From Oscillospiraceae bacterium (GTDB lineage: Bacteria; Bacillota; Clostridia; Oscillospirales; Acutalibacteraceae): DNA of 6,514 nucleotides. The position numbers and the translations under genes were made by a program. How positions within the stretch are numbered: position 1 is the first letter of the stretch; each line of letters starts with the position of its first letter. Location: contig WREG01000114.1 in the NCBI GenBank assembly GCA_009779455.1, positions 1 to 6,514 of the forward strand, given 5' to 3'. Positions 5,668 through 6,514 of this stretch are shown piece after piece. The notes beneath the pieces were generated by a model. It searched no databases, was not told where the DNA came from, and worked only from the letters and a program-made list of their open reading frames with translations.

Positions 5668-5672
5668 GATGC

Positions 5673-5702
5673 CTGATAATAAAAATTATAACATAATATA
5701 AA
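5673..5702 (+). promoter_or_regulatory. Possible promoter of tcdA, overlapping the divergent promoter
   Basis: CTGATA (5673-5678) and TATAAA (5697-5702) are separated by 18 bases. The match is weak in this AT-rich stretch, but it is correctly placed about 35 bases before the start codon. It overlaps the oppositely directed cupin promoter, so the two could compete for polymerase. Confidence 0.3.
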
Positions 5703-5712
5703 AAATATGCAA
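5685..5712 (-). promoter_or_regulatory. Promoter of the cupin-ychF operon (extended -10)
   Basis: On the minus strand TTGCAT (5712-5707) is followed, after 16 bases, by TATAAT (5690-5685). The -10 is preceded by TG one base upstream, giving an extended -10 (TGTTATAAT). This is the best promoter-like match in the window. Initiation is expected near 5678, giving a leader of roughly 98 bases that contains the GC-rich inverted repeat at 5609-5667. Confidence 0.6.
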
Positions 5713-5722
5713 TAAAAAATTT

Positions 5723-5728
5723 AAAGGA
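5723..5728 (+). promoter_or_regulatory. Ribosome binding site of tcdA
   Basis: AAAGGA lies 9 bases before the ATG at 5738, which supports that start. The protein then begins with the family-typical RTEMLIG segment within its first dozen residues. Confidence 0.7.
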
Positions 5729-5737
5729 AACAAAAAA

Positions 5738-6448
5738 ATGCCCGAACAATTTTTGCGGACCGAAATGCTTATAGGTAAAAATGCCGTTTTAAAATTGAAT
5801 TCCGCCCATGTAGCCGTGTTCGGTTTGGGCGGGGTCGGCTCCTTCGCCGTCGAAGCTTTGGCGCGGGCGGGCATAGGCCGCCTGACGCTTATCGATCCTG
5901 ACAAAATAAGCGAATCAAACATCAACCGTCAGCTCATAGCCCTGCATTCCACTGTAGGGATGCATAAAACGGAGGCCGAAAAGAAGCGGGTATTGGATAT
6001 AAACCCCGGTTGCGCGGTTGAGTCAAGGACCGAGGCCTACCTGCCGGAAAACGCCGAAAGTTTTTTTGAAACCGGGTATGATTATATTATTGACGCGGTT
6101 GATATGGTCACGGCGAAAATCGACCTCGCGGTACGGGCCGAAAAGCTCGGCATACCCATAATTTCATGCATGGGTACGGGAAACAAGCTTGACCCGTCGG
6201 GTTTTGCCGTTGCGGATATTTATGAAACCGGCGTTTGCCCTTTGTGCCGCGTAATGCGCCGGGAACTTAAAGCGAGAGGGGTCAAATCGCTGAAGGTGGT
6301 ATATTCCGGTGAGCAGCCGATAGCCCCGCTGTTTGACGGGGAGTCTCAAAACCGCCGCCGCGTTCCCGCCAGCATATCGTTTGTCCCCGCCGCCGCGGGG
6401 CTGATGCTCGCGGGGGAAGCGGTTAAGGATATAGGGATCAGAGGTTAG
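5738..6448 (+). CDS. tcdA: tRNA threonylcarbamoyladenosine dehydratase (TcdA/YgdL, ThiF-MoeB E1-like family)
   Basis: The 236-residue protein matches the TcdA (CsdL/YgdL) branch of ThiF/MoeB-like adenylating enzymes. The N-terminal RTEMLIG (7-13) is followed by the nucleotide-binding loop VFGLGGVGS (27-35). The acidic strand LIDPDKI (51-57) leads to SNINRQ (60-65) with the family-typical LHSTVGMHK (69-77). DAVDMVTAK (119-127), MGTGNKLDP (145-153) and CPLCRVMRRELKARG (167-181) complete the pattern. The GNKLDP and P-L-x-R-V-M-R-R-E-L words separate TcdA from ThiF and MoeB proper. TcdA uses ATP to dehydrate t6A37 of ANN-decoding tRNAs to the cyclic form ct6A, improving decoding. Cys167 and Cys170 form a CxxC, but no second CxxC follows, so the zinc site of MoeB/ThiF is not evident. 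Length is close to that of short Firmicutes members. The gene is divergent from the cupin-ychF operon and probably monocistronic. Confidence 0.93.
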   Translation: MPEQFLRTEMLIGKNAVLKLNSAHVAVFGLGGVGSFAVEALARAGIGRLTLIDPDKISESNINRQLIALHSTVGMHKTEAEKKRVLDINPGCAVESRTEAYLPENAESFFETGYDYIIDAVDMVTAKIDLAVRAEKLGIPIISCMGTGNKLDPSGFAVADIYETGVCPLCRVMRRELKARGVKSLKVVYSGEQPIAPLFDGESQNRRRVPASISFVPAAAGLMLAGEAVKDIGIRG

Positions 6449-6514
6449 GATTTAGGGGTTTTTTCTTTGAAAACATCGGGATTTTGCGGATAAAGGCGAA
6501 CGCAGCGGTTTTAA
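6438..6514 (-). CDS. Possible C-terminal end of a further minus-strand gene (partial)
   Basis: On the minus strand a frame is open from the window edge (6512) to a TGA at 6440-6438. It gives 24 residues including AFAFIRKIPMFSKKKPL and overlaps the last 11 bases of tcdA tail to tail. Several codons (GCG, TTC, GCC, ATC, CGC, CCG) have the GC-rich third positions seen in the neighbouring genes. The basic tail is plausible for a protein end, but the stretch is too short to name and a plus-strand frame is also open here. No terminator was recognised in these bases. Confidence 0.25.
   Translation of the reverse strand, partial: KTAAFAFIRKIPMFSKKKPLNPNL

Noticed and set aside
1..6514. CRISPR array, tRNA or rRNA genes, prophage or toxin-antitoxin module
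   Set aside because: No regularly spaced repeats, cloverleaf-like sequence, rRNA-like stretch or matching protein pair was seen on either strand.

Overview
The window reads like the chromosome of a low-to-mid GC anaerobic Bacillota, most likely a Clostridia/Oscillospirales-type bacterium. This is inferred from the style of the proteins, the purine-rich AGGA-type ribosome binding sites, the very AT-rich gaps between moderately GC-rich genes, and a D-Ala-D-Ala carboxypeptidase-family protein with a C-terminal membrane anchor. No ribosomal RNA or other taxonomic marker is present, so the assignment is tentative.

Layout from left to right. Positions 1-139 hold the C-terminal end of a REP-associated (IS200-like, Y1) transposase. 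At 241-1908 (+) there is a compact, apparently cytoplasmic GH84 beta-N-acetylglucosaminidase. It ends at a strong rho-independent terminator that lies inside the 3' end of the convergent gene. At 1933-3333 (-) there is an exported, membrane-anchored S11 (DacF/PBP5-like) protein whose catalytic Ser and Lys are both replaced. A 94-base divergent gap separates it from a calcineurin-like metallophosphoesterase at 3428-4135 (+). That protein has also lost two expected metal-site residues, and its gene is bracketed by related AT-rich repeats. At 4160-5580 (-) a two-gene operon encodes a small histidine-free cupin followed by the translation-associated ATPase YchF. Its likely promoter has an extended -10, and its leader contains a GC-rich inverted-repeat element. 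At 5738-6448 (+) lies a ThiF/MoeB-family tRNA threonylcarbamoyladenosine dehydratase (TcdA). The last bases may hold the C-terminal codons of a further convergent gene.

The genes do not form one pathway. Apart from the cupin-ychF pair, orientation alternates and each gene appears to be its own transcription unit. YchF and TcdA are translation-related housekeeping functions. GH84 suggests GlcNAc salvage, and the S11 protein suggests a non-catalytic role at the cell wall. No obviously new multi-gene system is visible. The most unusual content is the pair of adjacent, intact genes with degraded active-site motifs, and the small repeat elements in the gaps.
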